DNA of 64,000 nucleotides, taken from positions 66,044 to 130,043 of the forward strand of contig NZ_JAZHLI010000007.1 in NCBI RefSeq assembly GCF_036549475.1, read 5' to 3'. Below, in pieces: positions 63,634 through 64,000 of this stretch. The notes beneath the pieces were generated by a model that worked only from the letters and a program-made list of their open reading frames with translations, made no database searches and had not been told where the DNA came from. The DNA comes from Aurantimonas sp036549475. GTDB lineage: Bacteria; Pseudomonadota; Alphaproteobacteria; Rhizobiales; Rhizobiaceae. Both the position numbers and the translations under genes were made by a program. Positions within the stretch are counted from its first letter, which is position 1. Every line of letters begins with the position of its first letter.

Positions 63634-63673
63634 GCCGCCGGTCGCGCCTGTCCTCAGGCGGCGACGGCGAGGC

Positions 63674-64000
63674 TCAGAACTCTTCCCAGCTTTCGTCGCG
63701 GGTCTGCGGGGACCGGGCCGCGCCGCCGGTGTCGGTGGTGCGCATCTGCACGACCGGGCGTGCGCCGCGGCGCTGCGGCTGGGCGTTGCGGGCCGCAGGG
63801 CGACCGGCATCCCCGGCGCTGGTGCGGAATTTCGCCATGGCGTGGGCCAGGTCTTCGGTCTCGTTGGTTAGGGTCTGGCTGGCAGCGGTGGCTTCCTCGA
63901 CCATGGCGGCGTTCTGCTGGGTGACCTTGTCCATCTGGTCGGCCGCGCCGGAGACCTCCCGCAGGCTCGTCGCCTGTTCGCGGGCCGAGGCGGCGATGGT
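63674..64000 (-). CDS. Methyl-accepting chemotaxis protein, C-terminal end
   Basis: The last 108 residues of a gene that continues past the window. It begins with TIAASAREQATSLREVSGAA and DQMDKVTQQNAAMVEEATAA, the end of the MCP signalling coiled coil with its methylation/adaptation helix, then a disordered tail rich in Arg, Pro and Thr ending DESWEEF. The acidic-aromatic pentapeptide ending WEEF is like the CheR/CheB-binding NWETF/-W-x-x-F tails of some receptors. The sensor part is outside the window. Confidence 0.93.
   Translation of the reverse strand, partial: TIAASAREQATSLREVSGAADQMDKVTQQNAAMVEEATAASQTLTNETEDLAHAMAKFRTSAGDAGRPAARNAQPQRRGARPVVQMRTTDTGGAARSPQTRDESWEEF

Overview
The window is a dense, GC-rich bacterial chromosome segment. 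Nearly every base is coding, spacers are short, genes often overlap by 4 bases (ATGA/GTGA), and TTG/GTG starts are frequent. The gene content and order (AmgK-MurU, addB-addA-trxA, folC-accD-trpA-trpB-trpF, MmcB, RegB/RegA (ActS/ActR), DUF2852, opgGHC) point to an alphaproteobacterium of the order Hyphomicrobiales (Rhizobiales). A family such as Aurantimonadaceae is only a guess. No rRNA, tRNA, CRISPR, insertion sequence, phage or plasmid feature was seen.

Layout. 1-3.3 kb: the end of a sugar kinase (AmgK), its nucleotidyltransferase partner (MurU, peptidoglycan recycling), then a GAF-GGDEF-EAL c-di-GMP protein. 3.5-10.7 kb: addB-addA (double-strand break repair) and trxA, closed by a clear terminator. 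10.7-16.4 kb, minus strand: trpF-trpB-cutA-trpA-accD-folC. 16.4-24.6 kb: single housekeeping and stress genes (YgjP-type metallopeptidase, DUF2852, YqaA, VOC, ceramidase-like, L,D-transpeptidase, CueR, MmcB, the RegB/RegA redox two-component system, a DUF892 ferritin-like protein). 24.6-30.9 kb: a hydroxyproline epimerase/D-amino-acid oxidase pair, a small lipoprotein, the pABA operon pabB-pabA-pabC and a short DHFR-like gene. 31-38 kb: a MarR regulator, an aldose epimerase and the osmoregulated periplasmic glucan operon opgG-orf114-opgH-opgC. opgH carries a 98-bp tandem copy that begins with an N and shifts the frame, most likely a contig-join artefact. 38-43.9 kb: mmsA with a divergent LysR gene, a UspA protein behind an FNR-type box, and an MHYT-GGDEF-EAL protein.

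43.9-60.3 kb is a 13-gene cobalamin island: cobT, cobS(cobV), cbiB, cobC, cobB, cbiD, cobK, cobM, a cbiG-cobJ fusion, cobI, cobL, a fused cobH, cbiX and cobQ, 14 activities or more in all. The corrin-ring genes match the early-cobalt-insertion (oxygen-independent) set: CbiX, CbiD and CbiG are present, while CobG/CobZ, CobF and CobNST are not in the window. CobH carries an extra N-terminal domain of about 310 residues that I cannot firmly assign. 60.3-64 kb: two short-chain dehydrogenases, a type-II NADH dehydrogenase coupled to a 51-residue DUF3096 membrane protein, and the end of a chemotaxis receptor.

The RegB/RegA system, the FNR-type box and the oxygen-independent-type B12 set together suggest an organism that meets low oxygen; this is inference. 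The most unusual items are the CobH fusion, the B12 gene set, the small protein between opgG and opgH, and cutA inside the trp cluster.
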